The notes below the pieces were generated by a model. It did not search any database and had not been told where the DNA came from. It saw only the letters and a program-made list of their open reading frames with translations. From NCBI RefSeq assembly GCF_004216665.1, contig NZ_SGWY01000003.1, forward strand, positions 186,001 through 250,000: 64,000 nt of DNA, given 5' to 3'. The position numbers were made by a program, and so were the translations under genes. This document shows, one piece after another, positions 1 through 9,835 of this stretch. Each line of letters opens with the position of its first letter. The stretch's first letter is position 1. This DNA comes from Agromyces ramosus (GTDB lineage Bacteria > Actinomycetota > Actinomycetes > Actinomycetales > Microbacteriaceae).

Positions 1-632
1 TCCACGAGGAACACCCGCGGACCGCGGATGCCGCGGCTGCCGAGCCGATCGAGCACGTCGAGCTCGAACGCCTCCATGACGAGGCGCTCGTCGCCACGAC
101 CCCAGCCCGCGTCGTCGAGCTCGGCCGCGAACAGCTCGTCGAGCGGCAGCCCGAGCGCGGCGAAGTGGCTCGCGTGCTTGAACTCCGCCACCATGCGAAC
201 GAGCCGGCGCTGCTCGTCGGCGGCCGTGTCGATGAGCTCGAACAGGTCGCGGAGCCGGATCACGGGGTACCGGTCGTCGAAGCTCGCGCTCGACTGGCGC
301 AGCGCGCCCAGTCGCTCGCGCGCGCGGAGGGTCGAGAGCTCCGCCCAGGTGAAATCTTCGGTGAACCACCCGGTGAGCGGCTTGCCGTCGACCTCTCGCG
401 TCGTGCGCTTCGACGCGAACTCCGGCCGCGTCGAGACATCCGTGGTGCCCGAGATCTCGTTCTCGTGCCGCAGCACGAGCACTCCGTCGCGCGTCGCGAC
501 GATGTCGGGCTCCACCGCGTCGGCGCCGAGCGCGAACGCCAGCTCGTAGGCCGAACGCGTGTGCTCCGGACGGTAGCCCGACGCACCGCGATGGCCGATC
601 ACGAGGGGGCGCGCGCCGGAATCGTGCAGCAT
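1..632 (-). CDS. Glycerophosphodiester phosphodiesterase (3' part cut by window edge)
   Basis: Hydrolyses glycerophosphodiesters to glycerol-3-phosphate and an alcohol. The first 210 codons are visible; the C-terminus lies outside the window. The N-terminus shows the GDPD core: GHRGASGYRPEHT near residues 13-25, then an acidic EPD around residue 43 and RHE about 14 residues later, which match the catalytic His, metal-binding Glu/Asp and second His of the family. No signal peptide is visible, so the protein is probably cytoplasmic. The ATG at 632 is chosen because a TACGCT -10 box lies 7 nt upstream, as for a leaderless mRNA. Divergent from the Bax-inhibitor gene at 790. Family assignment is firm; the substrate is not known. 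Confidence 0.88.
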   Translation of the reverse strand, partial: MLHDSGARPLVIGHRGASGYRPEHTRSAYELAFALGADAVEPDIVATRDGVLVLRHENEISGTTDVSTRPEFASKRTTREVDGKPLTGWFTEDFTWAELSTLRARERLGALRQSSASFDDRYPVIRLRDLFELIDTAADEQRRLVRMVAEFKHASHFAALGLPLDELFAAELDDAGWGRGDERLVMEAFELDVLDRLGSRGIRGPRVFLV

Positions 633-639
633 GCGCCCC

Positions 640-645
640 AGCGTA
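640..645 (-). promoter_or_regulatory. Leaderless -10 box of the GDPD gene
   Basis: TACGCT on the minus strand, 7 nt before the ATG at 632, so transcription would start at or next to the start codon. No Shine-Dalgarno is present. No convincing -35 is seen. Confidence 0.5.
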
Positions 646-789
646 TCCACGCGTCGACCGGATCCGCGGGAATCCGCGCAGAACTCAGGGCGTTATCCCT
701 GCTACGACCGGTAGATTGGTGCATGGCACGGATGCCGCATCCAGTCGCCTGTCCCCCGCACCGACGACAGCCGAAAGCAGAGGAACACC

Positions 790-1593
790 ATGGCTCTCGA
801 CAATCCCGCATTCTCGCGGAATTCCGCCTTCTCGCAGCAGGGCGCTGTCGCAGCCGCACAGGACGTGTCGGCTCAGCAGCTCCAGGAGATGTACAACCAG
901 CCTGCGACCCTTCCCGACCGCGAGGTCATGACGGTCGAGAACACCGTCGCGAAGACGGCCGGCGCGTTCGCCGTGCTCGTCGTGTTCGCCGCGGTCGGCT
1001 GGCTCGTCACGCCCGCGATGCCGTGGCTCTTCTGGGGCGCCTCGATCATCGGCTTCGTGCTCGCGCTGGTGAACATCTTCAAGAAGGAGCCGTCGCCGGC
1101 CCTGATCCTCGCCTACTCGGCGGCCCAGGGCGTCTTCCTCGGCGGCATCTCCTTGATGTTCGAGACCCAGTGGGCCGGCATCGTCGCCCAGGCCGTGATC
1201 GGCACGATCGCGGTGGTCGGCGTCACGTTGGCCCTCTTCGCGAGCGGCAAGATCCGCGCGTCGAAGAAGGCCACGAAGGTCTTCCTCATCGCGATGGTGG
1301 GCTACCTCGTGTTCTCGCTCGTCAACCTGATCCTCATGTGGACGGGCGTGAACAACGACCCGTGGGGCCTCCTCGGCGCCGAGATCTGGGGCATCCCGCT
1401 CGGTCTCGTGGTCGGCGTGCTCGTGATCCTGATGGCGGCGTACTCGCTCGTGCTCGATTTCGACGCGATCCAGCAGGGCGTGCGCAACCGCGCCCCGAAG
1501 AAGTACGGCTGGAGCGGCGCCTTCGGCATCCTGATCACCGTGATCTGGCTCTACCTCGAGATCCTGCGCTTCCTCGCCATCGCGCGCGACTAG
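790..1593 (+). CDS. Bax inhibitor-1/YccA family membrane protein
   Basis: Multipass membrane protein of 267 aa with a polar N-terminus of about 55 residues followed by roughly seven hydrophobic helices. The loop after the last long helix (DFDAIQQGV) carries the acidic DFD signature of the UPF0005/BI-1 family, which forms pH-sensitive calcium-leak channels in characterised members. The start ATG has AGAGGAA 5-6 nt upstream. It stands alone: a divergent GDPD gene precedes it and a strong hairpin terminator follows at 1615. The physiological role in actinobacteria is not established, so the name is a family call only. Confidence 0.85.
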   Translation: MALDNPAFSRNSAFSQQGAVAAAQDVSAQQLQEMYNQPATLPDREVMTVENTVAKTAGAFAVLVVFAAVGWLVTPAMPWLFWGASIIGFVLALVNIFKKEPSPALILAYSAAQGVFLGGISLMFETQWAGIVAQAVIGTIAVVGVTLALFASGKIRASKKATKVFLIAMVGYLVFSLVNLILMWTGVNNDPWGLLGAEIWGIPLGLVVGVLVILMAAYSLVLDFDAIQQGVRNRAPKKYGWSGAFGILITVIWLYLEILRFLAIARD

Positions 1594-1614
1594 CGTCAGC
1601 CTCGATCGACCGTC

Positions 1615-1640
1615 GAAGGGCCGCCCTCGGGCGGCCCTTC
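1615..1640 (+). terminator. Intrinsic terminator after the BI-1 gene
   Basis: GAAGGGCCGCC and GGCGGCCCTTC pair perfectly over 11 bp around a CTCG loop, 21 nt after the stop codon. Only a short TTCCTC follows, as is usual in high-GC genomes. Confidence 0.75.
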
Positions 1641-1715
1641 CTCGTGCGGATCACGGCTCGAATCTGTTCGCGTCGGCGCACTGCGTCGTATCCCCCGTTC
1701 GCGCGGCGGTCGCCC

Positions 1716-2660
1716 TCATCGCCCGAGCGTCTCCAGCGACGCCCGGATCGCGCCGGCCGACGCCCGCAGCAGCGCCTCCTCGTCGGGCGAGAACGGCACG
1801 CCCTCCAGCGGGAAGGCGCCGTCGCCGCCGACGAGGCTGGGCACCGACAGCGCCACGCCGTCGATCCCGTGCAGGCCACTGAGCACGGTGCTGACGGGCA
1901 GCACCGCGTGCTCGTCGTCGAGCACCGCCTCGACGATGCGCGCCCCGGCCAGTCCGATCGCGGAGTTCGTGGCCCCCTTGCCCCGGATGACCGTGTAGGC
2001 GGCGTTGCGCACCTCGTGCGCGATCTCGTCGAGCTCGGCCAACGTGAACGGGTCGCCGCCTCGCCAGTCGAGGATCGGCACGGGGCCGATGCGCGCATTC
2101 GACCACAGGGGGAACTCGGTGTCGCCGTGCTCGCCGACGATGTCGGCGTGCACGCTCGACGTCGTGACCCCGGCCCGGCGCGCGAGCAGCCACCGCAGGC
2201 GCGACGTGTCGAGCACGGTGCCCGACCCGAACACGCGGTTGGCGGGGAGCCCGGTGATCTGCCTGGCCACCACCGTGAGCACGTCGACGGGGTTGGTGAC
2301 GAGCACGAAGACCGCGTCGGGCGCCCGCTCGAGCAGCGACGGGAGCACCCGTTCCAGGATGCGCGCGTTCGTCTCGGCGAGCTCCAGCCGCGTCTGGCCC
2401 GGCGCCTGCTTGGCACCCGCCGTGACCACGACGACATGCGAGCCCTCCACCACGGCGAGGTCGTCGCCGCCGCTGACACGTGCGTCGGTGAACTGCGTGC
2501 CGTGGGCGAGGTCGAGCACCTCGGCCTCGACCTTGGCCGCGGCGATGTCGTAGAGGGCGACCTCGCTCGCCGACCCGCGGATGAGCGCGGCGTACGCGAG
2601 GCTCGCGCCCACGCTTCCGGCCCCGACGACCGTGAGCTTCGAGTTCTCCACGACCCCCAT
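1716..2660 (-). CDS. ldh: L-lactate dehydrogenase
   Basis: NAD-dependent interconversion of pyruvate and L-lactate in the cytosol; 314 aa, normal length. The Rossmann motif VGAGSVG is at residues 12-18. The mobile loop reads AGAKQAPGQTR, where Gln rather than Arg at the specificity position and the following Arg point to lactate rather than malate. SGTVLDTSRLR supplies the substrate-binding Arg and GEHGD the catalytic His. It is transcribed alone between convergent BI-1 and an upstream FAD monooxygenase ending 50 bp away. A malate dehydrogenase function is disfavoured by the Gln. Confidence 0.93.
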   Translation of the reverse strand: MGVVENSKLTVVGAGSVGASLAYAALIRGSASEVALYDIAAAKVEAEVLDLAHGTQFTDARVSGGDDLAVVEGSHVVVVTAGAKQAPGQTRLELAETNARILERVLPSLLERAPDAVFVLVTNPVDVLTVVARQITGLPANRVFGSGTVLDTSRLRWLLARRAGVTTSSVHADIVGEHGDTEFPLWSNARIGPVPILDWRGGDPFTLAELDEIAHEVRNAAYTVIRGKGATNSAIGLAGARIVEAVLDDEHAVLPVSTVLSGLHGIDGVALSVPSLVGGDGAFPLEGVPFSPDEEALLRASAGAIRASLETLGR

Positions 2661-2710
2661 GCGCCCATCCTGCCAGCCATGGCCGGTCGAGGCGATCGAC
2701 GCCGCCGGCG

Positions 2711-3784
2711 TCAGCCGGTCATGCGAGCGGATGCCTCGGCCGGCACGTCACGGCGACCGACGAGCGAGCGCCGCCCGACGGTCGCGACGAGCCGATCCCG
2801 CAGGGGCTGCAGGCGCTCGGCCAGCGCCACGCGCCCGAGCACGGAAGACGCCGCGCGCAGGCGTTGCGTGCGTCGACACCGCGCCCGGTCGTAGGCGGCG
2901 AGGGCCGCGTCGGGCGACATCCGCCCGAGGAGGTCGCCGAGGGTCACGGCGTCGATGAGCGCCTCGCACGCGCCGCGGCCCAGGTTCGGCGTCATCGCGT
3001 GCGCCGCGTCGCCGACGAGGGCCGCGTCGGCCCGCACGTAGCTCGAGAGCCGGGGGGTCGTCCAGATCCGCTGAGCGAGCGTCGTCTCTGGGGCCGCCGA
3101 GGCGAGGACCCGCCGGATCTGCGGTGCCGCGTCGGCATGGCGCGCCCGTGCGATGTCGAGCGCATCGCCGGCGTCGACGTGGCGGGGACCGAGGTCGGAG
3201 CGGAACGCCGTGTACCAGTTGGTGCCCTCGTTGTGCGGGCCGAGGCCGAAGAGCTGGCCGCGACCCCAGTACTCGCCGAGCGCGTGCTCGGGAAGCTCGT
3301 CGGCGACGACGCCGCGCACCGCGAGCACCGGCGTGACGCGGGCATCCGAACGGGAACCCCACCGTCCGCGGCGAACGGCGCTGTGCACGCCGTCGGCCCC
3401 CACGACGACCGTCGCCCCGAGGCGATCGACGTCGTCGACGCGCTCGGTCACGCGTCGCACCGAGTCGGGTACCACCGCGTCGAGCGCACTCAGCAGCTCG
3501 TGACGCGAGACGACCATGCCCTCGGCCGACAGGTCCGCGAGTCGCCGTCCCGCCTCGCTCCACATGGGGAAGTGGTCGATCGGGATGCCCACGCTTCGCA
3601 GCGGGTCGAGGACCCCGAGTGCGGCGAGTGCCGCCTGGGCATCGGGCCACATGGCCAGGCTGGTGCCCGCGACCGGCAGCTCCGCCCGCTGCTCGTGCAG
3701 CGTCACCTCGAAACGGTCGGGGTCGAGTCGCGAGGCGAGTGCCAGCCCGGCGATGCCGCCGCCGACGATGCTGATCGTGTCCAT
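2711..3784 (-). CDS. FAD-dependent aromatic-type monooxygenase
   Basis: 357-aa flavoprotein of the PHBH/UbiH class, which hydroxylates small, often aromatic or antibiotic substrates with NAD(P)H and O2. Visible motifs are the N-terminal dinucleotide fold VGGGIAGLALA (residues 7-17), the mid-protein VVVGADGVHSAVRR (DG motif) and GDAAHAMTPNLGRGACEA near residue 275, which contacts the FAD ribityl and pyrophosphate. It is divergent from a TetR gene, with two inverted repeats in the 81-bp gap, so repression by that regulator is likely. The substrate cannot be read from sequence; detoxification of an aromatic compound is a reasonable guess. Confidence 0.85.
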   Translation of the reverse strand: MDTISIVGGGIAGLALASRLDPDRFEVTLHEQRAELPVAGTSLAMWPDAQAALAALGVLDPLRSVGIPIDHFPMWSEAGRRLADLSAEGMVVSRHELLSALDAVVPDSVRRVTERVDDVDRLGATVVVGADGVHSAVRRGRWGSRSDARVTPVLAVRGVVADELPEHALGEYWGRGQLFGLGPHNEGTNWYTAFRSDLGPRHVDAGDALDIARARHADAAPQIRRVLASAAPETTLAQRIWTTPRLSSYVRADAALVGDAAHAMTPNLGRGACEALIDAVTLGDLLGRMSPDAALAAYDRARCRRTQRLRAASSVLGRVALAERLQPLRDRLVATVGRRSLVGRRDVPAEASARMTG

Positions 3785-3795
3785 GCGCTGACACT

Positions 3796-3834
3796 ACTAC
3801 ACGTGTAGTGAACTCACCACTACAAGTGGAGTGG
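3796..3834. promoter_or_regulatory. Pair of palindromic operators between TetR and monooxygenase genes
   Basis: ACTACACGTGTAGT at 3796-3809 is a perfect 14-bp palindrome. CCACTAC-AAGT-GGAGTGG at 3817-3834 is a second, imperfect one (one mismatch in 7-bp arms) sharing the CACTAC half-site. Both lie between the divergent start codons (3784 and 3866), where a TetR dimer would block both promoters. Confidence 0.7.
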
Positions 3835-3852
3835 ATTCGCGCCCACCTCGCC

Positions 3853-3858
3853 TAGACT
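3853..3858 (+). promoter_or_regulatory. Leaderless -10 box of the TetR gene
   Basis: TAGACT ends 7 nt before the ATG at 3866. There is no Shine-Dalgarno. The nearest palindrome ends 18 bp upstream, overlapping where a -35 would lie. Confidence 0.6.
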
Positions 3859-3865
3859 CCCCGGT

Positions 3866-4399
3866 ATGGCCGATCGACGCACGACCCTCGCCGATGCGGC
3901 GCTCGCGATCGTGGCCGACCACGGCTTCAAGGGGCTCACGCATCGGGCGGTCGACCGGGAGGCATCCGTGCCGCCCGGCACCACCTCGAACTACTTCCGC
4001 ACCCGTGTCGCGCTCATCGGCGCCGTGGTCGACCGGGTCGAACAGCGCGACCTCGAGGTGTGGGCGGCGGGCGACGGCACGCCCGCCACCACGCCTGAGG
4101 GGCTCGCCGGCCAGCTCGCCTCGTACCTCGGCGTGCTCGCACGCTCCCACGCCGACCTCGCCCGCACGCGCTTCAGCCTCAGCATCGAGCGGCCCGACGA
4201 CGTCGCCGAGGGGCATCGCCGCTTCCTCGCGCTCGCCGAGCGCTCCATCGGGGCGATCGGGCTCGGCGATGCGGCGCTCCGCGCCCGATGGGTCGCCGAC
4301 TACTGCGACGGCGTGCTCCTGCACCAGGTCACGGCACGGCGCGACGAGGTGCTCGACGTCGCCGCGATCACGGCCGCCATCCGACGGCTGCTCGACTGA
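3866..4399 (+). CDS. TetR/AcrR family transcriptional regulator
   Basis: 177-aa dimeric repressor. The N-terminal helix-turn-helix spans about residues 6-52 (LADAALAIVADHGFKGLTHR, then the recognition part PPGTTSNYFRT). The remaining helical region is the ligand and dimer domain and is family-specific, so the inducer is unknown. It is divergent from the FAD monooxygenase, with two palindromes between them. By the usual TetR pattern it represses itself and that enzyme, and is released by a substrate or analogue. It is convergent with guaA, whose stop lies 7 bp beyond its own. Confidence 0.9.
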   Translation: MADRRTTLADAALAIVADHGFKGLTHRAVDREASVPPGTTSNYFRTRVALIGAVVDRVEQRDLEVWAAGDGTPATTPEGLAGQLASYLGVLARSHADLARTRFSLSIERPDDVAEGHRRFLALAERSIGAIGLGDAALRARWVADYCDGVLLHQVTARRDEVLDVAAITAAIRRLLD

Positions 4400-4406
4400 G
4401 CGCCGG

Positions 4407-6034
<1,628 letters not shown>

Positions 6035-6038
<4 letters not shown>

Positions 6039-6499
6039 TGCTGGGCCTCCACGGTGTCGGCGGTGCTGGTCGCGGCATCCGGTGCTGCCTCGGACTCGCG
6101 CCGGTCGAGGTAGGCGCGCACCTCGCGGCCGATGCGGGCCTCGAGGATGAACGAGAGGAACGGCACGACGCCGCCGAGCGCGATGATGATGAACCGGCTG
6201 AACGGCCAGCGCATCAGGCTCCACAGGCGGAAGTCGCTGAACAGGTACACCACGTAGAACCAGCCGTGCACCATGAGGATGCCGGTGGACAGGTTCACGG
6301 CCGTCACGGTGTCGATCGGCACGAACGCGAGCAGCCCCTGCGGGCCGCCGAGCTCGAGCTCGAGCCCGAACGCGTACTTCATGATCATCTCGGCGCAGAG
6401 CAGGAGCAGCAGCACGCCGGTGATGACCGAGGCCACCTGGTAGAAGCGGAGCGCCCCGCGAATGCGCGGCAGATCGGCGAGTTTGGGCTCGAGGGGCAT
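6035..6499 (-). CDS. DUF3817 domain membrane protein
   Basis: 154-aa protein with about three hydrophobic helices (residues 19-40, 62-88 and 102-117) and a charged C-terminal tail rich in Ala, Glu and Thr. The motif [20 protein letters not shown] is characteristic of actinobacterial DUF3817 proteins. Function unknown. It starts with no Shine-Dalgarno but a TAGACT box 6 nt upstream, and its stop overlaps guaA by 4 bp, so the two probably share a leaderless transcript. The conserved pairing with guaA is suggestive, but no mechanism is known. Confidence 0.8.
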
Positions 6500-6505
6500 G
6501 GGTCC

Positions 6506-6511
6506 AGTCTA
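6506..6511 (-). promoter_or_regulatory. Leaderless -10 box of the DUF3817-guaA operon
   Basis: TAGACT, 6 nt before the ATG at 6499. Its first three bases are also the TAG stop codon of the S1C protease gene upstream. Confidence 0.6.
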
Positions 6512-7435
6512 CGGCGCGTCGACGAGCTCCCGGGGCACGACGAAGACGTCGACGAGCGCCCCGTTGCGCCACACGGTCATCTCCACCTGCCGGTCGATCG
6601 CGTCCTCGACCATGAGGCGCTGGATCGACGTGGAGGTCACGACGTCATTGCCGTCGAGCGACACGACGATGTCGCCGCGGTGCACGCCGGCGAGTTCGGC
6701 CGGACTGCCGGACGCGACGCCCGCCACCTGCAGCCCGGTCGGCGAGCCGATCCGTGCGGCGAGCTCGGGTGCGAGCTGCACACGCGCACCGACGATGCCG
6801 AGCCACGCCCGCCGCACGCGGCCGCTCCGGGTGAGGGTCGCGATGATGTCGCGCGTGGCTCGGTTGATCGGCACGGCCAGCCCGAGTCCGATGCCGGCCA
6901 CGGCGGTGTTCACGCCGACCATCCGTCCGCGGCCGTCGGCGAGCACGCCGCCCGAGTTGCCGGGGTTCAGCGCGGCATCCGTCTGGATCACCTCATCGAT
7001 GACCCGCCCGGATGCGGTGGGCAGCGACCGCCCGAGGTTCGACACGATGCCGGCGGTCACGCTGCCGGCCAGGCCCATGGGGTTGCCGAGCGCCACCACG
7101 AGCTGGCCCACGCTGAGGCCGGCGGCATCGCCGAGCGGCACCGGCGGCGGCACCGTGCCGCGGGCCCGCAGCACTGCGAGGTCGGAGAGCACGTCGCGCC
7201 CGACCACGTCGACGGCCACCGCGGTGCCGTCGGCGAACGTCGCCTCGACCGACCGGGCGCCGACGACGACGTGGGCGCTGGTCAGCAGCACGCCGTCGTC
7301 GGAGATGACGCTCGCGCTTCCGGCGCCCTCGCCCCGCGACGTGCGCACCGCGAGGCTCGCCACACTCGGCAGCACCTCGCGCGCGACGCGGGTGACGACC
7401 GCCGAGTAGGCGTCGAGCGGGTCTTCGCTGGTCAC
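6509..7435 (-). CDS. S1C (HtrA/DegP-like) serine protease with PDZ domain, no membrane anchor
   Basis: 308 aa. A trypsin-like domain shows the catalytic triad in LLTSAHVV (His), SDLAVL (Asp) and NPGNSGG (Ser), followed by a PDZ domain from about residue 215 ([18 protein letters not shown]). Family members degrade or refold damaged proteins, usually outside the cytoplasm. Here no signal peptide or transmembrane helix precedes the protease domain. The GTG at 7435 is the only sensible start, and no upstream in-frame extension encodes an anchor. So this is either a cytoplasmic S1C protease or one exported in another way. Its TAG stop is reused in the -10 box of the next gene. Confidence 0.88.
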   Translation of the reverse strand: MTSEDPLDAYSAVVTRVAREVLPSVASLAVRTSRGEGAGSASVISDDGVLLTSAHVVVGARSVEATFADGTAVAVDVVGRDVLSDLAVLRARGTVPPPVPLGDAAGLSVGQLVVALGNPMGLAGSVTAGIVSNLGRSLPTASGRVIDEVIQTDAALNPGNSGGVLADGRGRMVGVNTAVAGIGLGLAVPINRATRDIIATLTRSGRVRRAWLGIVGARVQLAPELAARIGSPTGLQVAGVASGSPAELAGVHRGDIVVSLDGNDVVTSTSIQRLMVEDAIDRQVEMTVWRNGALVDVFVVPRELVDAP

Positions 7436-7603
7436 ACGGAAATGATCGCGCCGCCGCGACGTGCCATGGCCGGAGTTCGCCGCGGGCGGAACATCCGCGG
7501 ATCCCGGCGGAACCCGCGTGCGGGCGTCGTTCGCCCCGAACTGGGACTGCCCCCACCCGCGACCCGCGGATACGCTCTGAGGCGACCCGAGGATGGGAGC
7601 GTC

Positions 7604-9046
7604 ATGCGCTCACGCATCGTTGCACTGTCCGCGTCGCTCCTGCTCGGCGCAGCGTTCGCATCGGCCGGCATCGTGCTCGGGGCGCCCGCTGCGACCGGGG
7701 CTGAGGCGGCCGGACTGCTCCCCGCCGATTCGTGCAAGGTCGAGTCCATCAACTTCTCCATGCAGCAGGGATTCCCAGGCCACTTCAGCGCGGCGAGGTC
7801 CGTCGGGACCGTGCGCGCCCAGGCACTCTTCGTCGACTTCCCGGACCAGCGGATCGACGACCCGGCCAACGAGATGATGCCGATCTACCAACGCATCATG
7901 GAGCAGGAGACGGCGGTGCTGGAGGCGCAGTCCGGCGGTCGCCTCGACATCGAGGTGGAGACGCACGAGACGTGGATGACCCTGCCCGACCCGACGAGCG
8001 CGTATCCGCCGGCTGCGGGCGGCGGATGGGCGGGCGACTCCATGACGAAGATCACGACCGAGGCGGTCCGCCTGGCGGATCCGGTCGTCGACTTCGCGAC
8101 GATCGACGTGATCTGGGTGTTCCACCTCTCGAACCCCTCCCTCGCACGGCGAGCGTCTGCCGACAACGACCTCAGACTCGAGGCCGACGGCCGCTCCCTC
8201 ACTCGGCATGTGGTCATGTCGACCAGCTACCTCCCGAACACCATCGTGCACGAGACCGGGCATACCCTCGGCCTCCCCGACCTCTACGACGTCGAGGCGT
8301 CCAACCTTCCCCAGGAGGACCCGTCGCGCACCCTCCGCTTCATCGGTCAGTGGGACCCCATGAGCGACGCGGACAGTCGAACCCAGTTCACCGGCTGGAC
8401 GCTCTGGCGGCTCGGCTGGATCGATGATCATCAGGTGCGCTGCGTCGATCCGTCGATTCCGACGGAGGTCACGCTCCATGCGGTCGAGGACCGTGCGGAG
8501 GCAGCGCTCGCCGTCGTGAGGACGGAACAGTTCCGAGGCGTGGCGATCGAGTCACGACATCCCGAGCCCGCGCCGCAGAGCGATTTTCCCGATCAGCAGG
8601 CCGGGGTGCTGATCTACGTCGTGCAGGGCGACACCACGAGCGGACAGGTGATCGCGCAGTCGGCCGACGGACGAGAACGCCTGACCGACCCGGAGTCCAT
8701 GAACGCGATCACGCTCCTGCCGGGGGACCGGTACACGGATCCCGACGGGGGCTTCACGGTGACCGTGCTCGTGCACGCCGGCATGTCGGACACGGTCCGC
8801 ATCGAACCGGTCGGTCAACCGACCGGTTCGCCGGTCGATCCCGACGACGCGGCCGTGCCGGACGACGTGCGTGCGACGCCCGCGGCCGGTTCGGTCGCAA
8901 CCCTGCCACCCACCGGAGCGGACCCGAACCCGGCGGTCGTCCTCTCGTTCGGACTGCTGGCGATCGGACTCCCCATCGTCGTCGCGGTGCGAGCGCGGCG
9001 CCGCGTCAGCGGTGCGGAACCACGGCATCGGGGCGCGAAGCGCTGA
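7604..9046 (+). CDS. Secreted M6-type metalloprotease with LPXTG cell-wall anchor
   Basis: 480 aa. An N-terminal signal peptide (about residues 1-33, hydrophobic core LSASLLLGAAFASAG) is followed by a zinc protease domain with HETGHTLGLPD: His216, Glu217 and His220 are in zinc-binding and catalytic positions and Asp226 is the third-ligand candidate, as in M6 immune-inhibitor-A proteins. The C-terminus has LPPTG at 434-438, a hydrophobic helix and a basic tail, the signal for sortase attachment to peptidoglycan. The ATG at 7604 has GAGGATGGGAG just upstream. No sortase gene is in the window. Substrate unknown. Ends back to back with SURF1. Confidence 0.87.
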   Translation: MRSRIVALSASLLLGAAFASAGIVLGAPAATGAEAAGLLPADSCKVESINFSMQQGFPGHFSAARSVGTVRAQALFVDFPDQRIDDPANEMMPIYQRIMEQETAVLEAQSGGRLDIEVETHETWMTLPDPTSAYPPAAGGGWAGDSMTKITTEAVRLADPVVDFATIDVIWVFHLSNPSLARRASADNDLRLEADGRSLTRHVVMSTSYLPNTIVHETGHTLGLPDLYDVEASNLPQEDPSRTLRFIGQWDPMSDADSRTQFTGWTLWRLGWIDDHQVRCVDPSIPTEVTLHAVEDRAEAALAVVRTEQFRGVAIESRHPEPAPQSDFPDQQAGVLIYVVQGDTTSGQVIAQSADGRERLTDPESMNAITLLPGDRYTDPDGGFTVTVLVHAGMSDTVRIEPVGQPTGSPVDPDDAAVPDDVRATPAAGSVATLPPTGADPNPAVVLSFGLLAIGLPIVVAVRARRRVSGAEPRHRGAKR

Positions 9047-9835
9047 CTACCGCTGCGCGTCCGCGGGTCGCGCTGCGGACAGATCGGCGGTCTCGTCGCG
9101 CTCGCGCTCCACCGCATCGCGGACGAGCCGGTACCAGAGGAAGATCGCGAACCCGGCGAACACCACCCACTCGATCGCGTAGAACACGTTCAGCCAGTTG
9201 AGCTCGGCGGTCACCTCGGGCGGCGGCGACACGATGGCCTCGAGCCCGGCGACCGGCTCGGTGGCGGTCACGTAGGCGAAGTACACGGGTCGATCGTCGT
9301 AGTCGGCCCAGACGTTGATGAGCTGGGCGACGGCGACGGTCGTCATCGAGAACGGGTCCGCGTCGTCGGCGGGCACGATGGGCGCCTCGCTCGGCAGGAA
9401 GCGTCCGACGACCGTGACCTCGTCGCCGGCGGCGGCGTCGAACCGCTCGGCCGCCTCCCGCGCGGTCTCCCGGTCGGCGGCCCAGCCGAGGGCGACGGGC
9501 AGGCCGCCCGGCGTGGCATCCGTCACCTCGAGGTGCGCGACGGGCCAGTAGCCGGCCACGCCGTCGTTGAGGCGGCCCTCGACGATCACGGTGTCGCCCG
9601 GCACGAAGGTGCCGGTGACCTCGACGCGCTGGCCGGTCGCGGCCTGCTCGGTGGGCCCGTCGGGTTCCGCGACGTCGGCGAGCGGACGCACCTCCTCCGT
9701 CGGCCGCACCTGCACGACGGCCTGCTCCACCGCGCGATCGAGCTGCCACTGGCCGAGCAGCGCGAACCCGGCGGCGATCCCGAGCGCGAGGAGGAGCGCG
9801 AGCACCCAACGCGGGCGCAGCATCATCTGGAGCAT
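9047..9835 (-). CDS. SURF1 family cytochrome oxidase assembly protein
   Basis: 262 aa with the two transmembrane helices typical of SURF1: one near the N-terminus (about 8-28, LALLLALGIAAGFALLGQWQ) and one near the C-terminus (about 212-235), enclosing an extracytoplasmic domain. GQWQLDRA and LNWLNVFYAIEWVVFAGFA are family signatures. SURF1 helps haem insertion or maturation of cytochrome c oxidase. Its ATG overlaps the stop of the TrkA-C gene by one base (TGATG). Stop codons of this gene and the M6 protease abut exactly at 9046/9047, leaving no room for a terminator. Confidence 0.9.
   Translation of the reverse strand: MLQMMLRPRWVLALLLALGIAAGFALLGQWQLDRAVEQAVVQVRPTEEVRPLADVAEPDGPTEQAATGQRVEVTGTFVPGDTVIVEGRLNDGVAGYWPVAHLEVTDATPGGLPVALGWAADRETAREAAERFDAAAGDEVTVVGRFLPSEAPIVPADDADPFSMTTVAVAQLINVWADYDDRPVYFAYVTATEPVAGLEAIVSPPPEVTAELNWLNVFYAIEWVVFAGFAIFLWYRLVRDAVERERDETADLSAARPADAQR

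Noticed and set aside
1716-2660. Malate dehydrogenase
   Set aside because: The specificity loop has Gln (KQAPGQTR) rather than the Arg typical of malate enzymes.
165-2894. Very long plus-strand open frame (909 codons)
   Set aside because: It is the GC-rich shadow of three real genes; composition is Arg/Ala/Gly-rich with no domain and no ribosome site.
6266-7603. Upstream part of the frame that contains the M6 protease
   Set aside because: The protein starts at 7604 with a ribosome site and signal peptide; the upstream part is antisense to the S1C protease gene.
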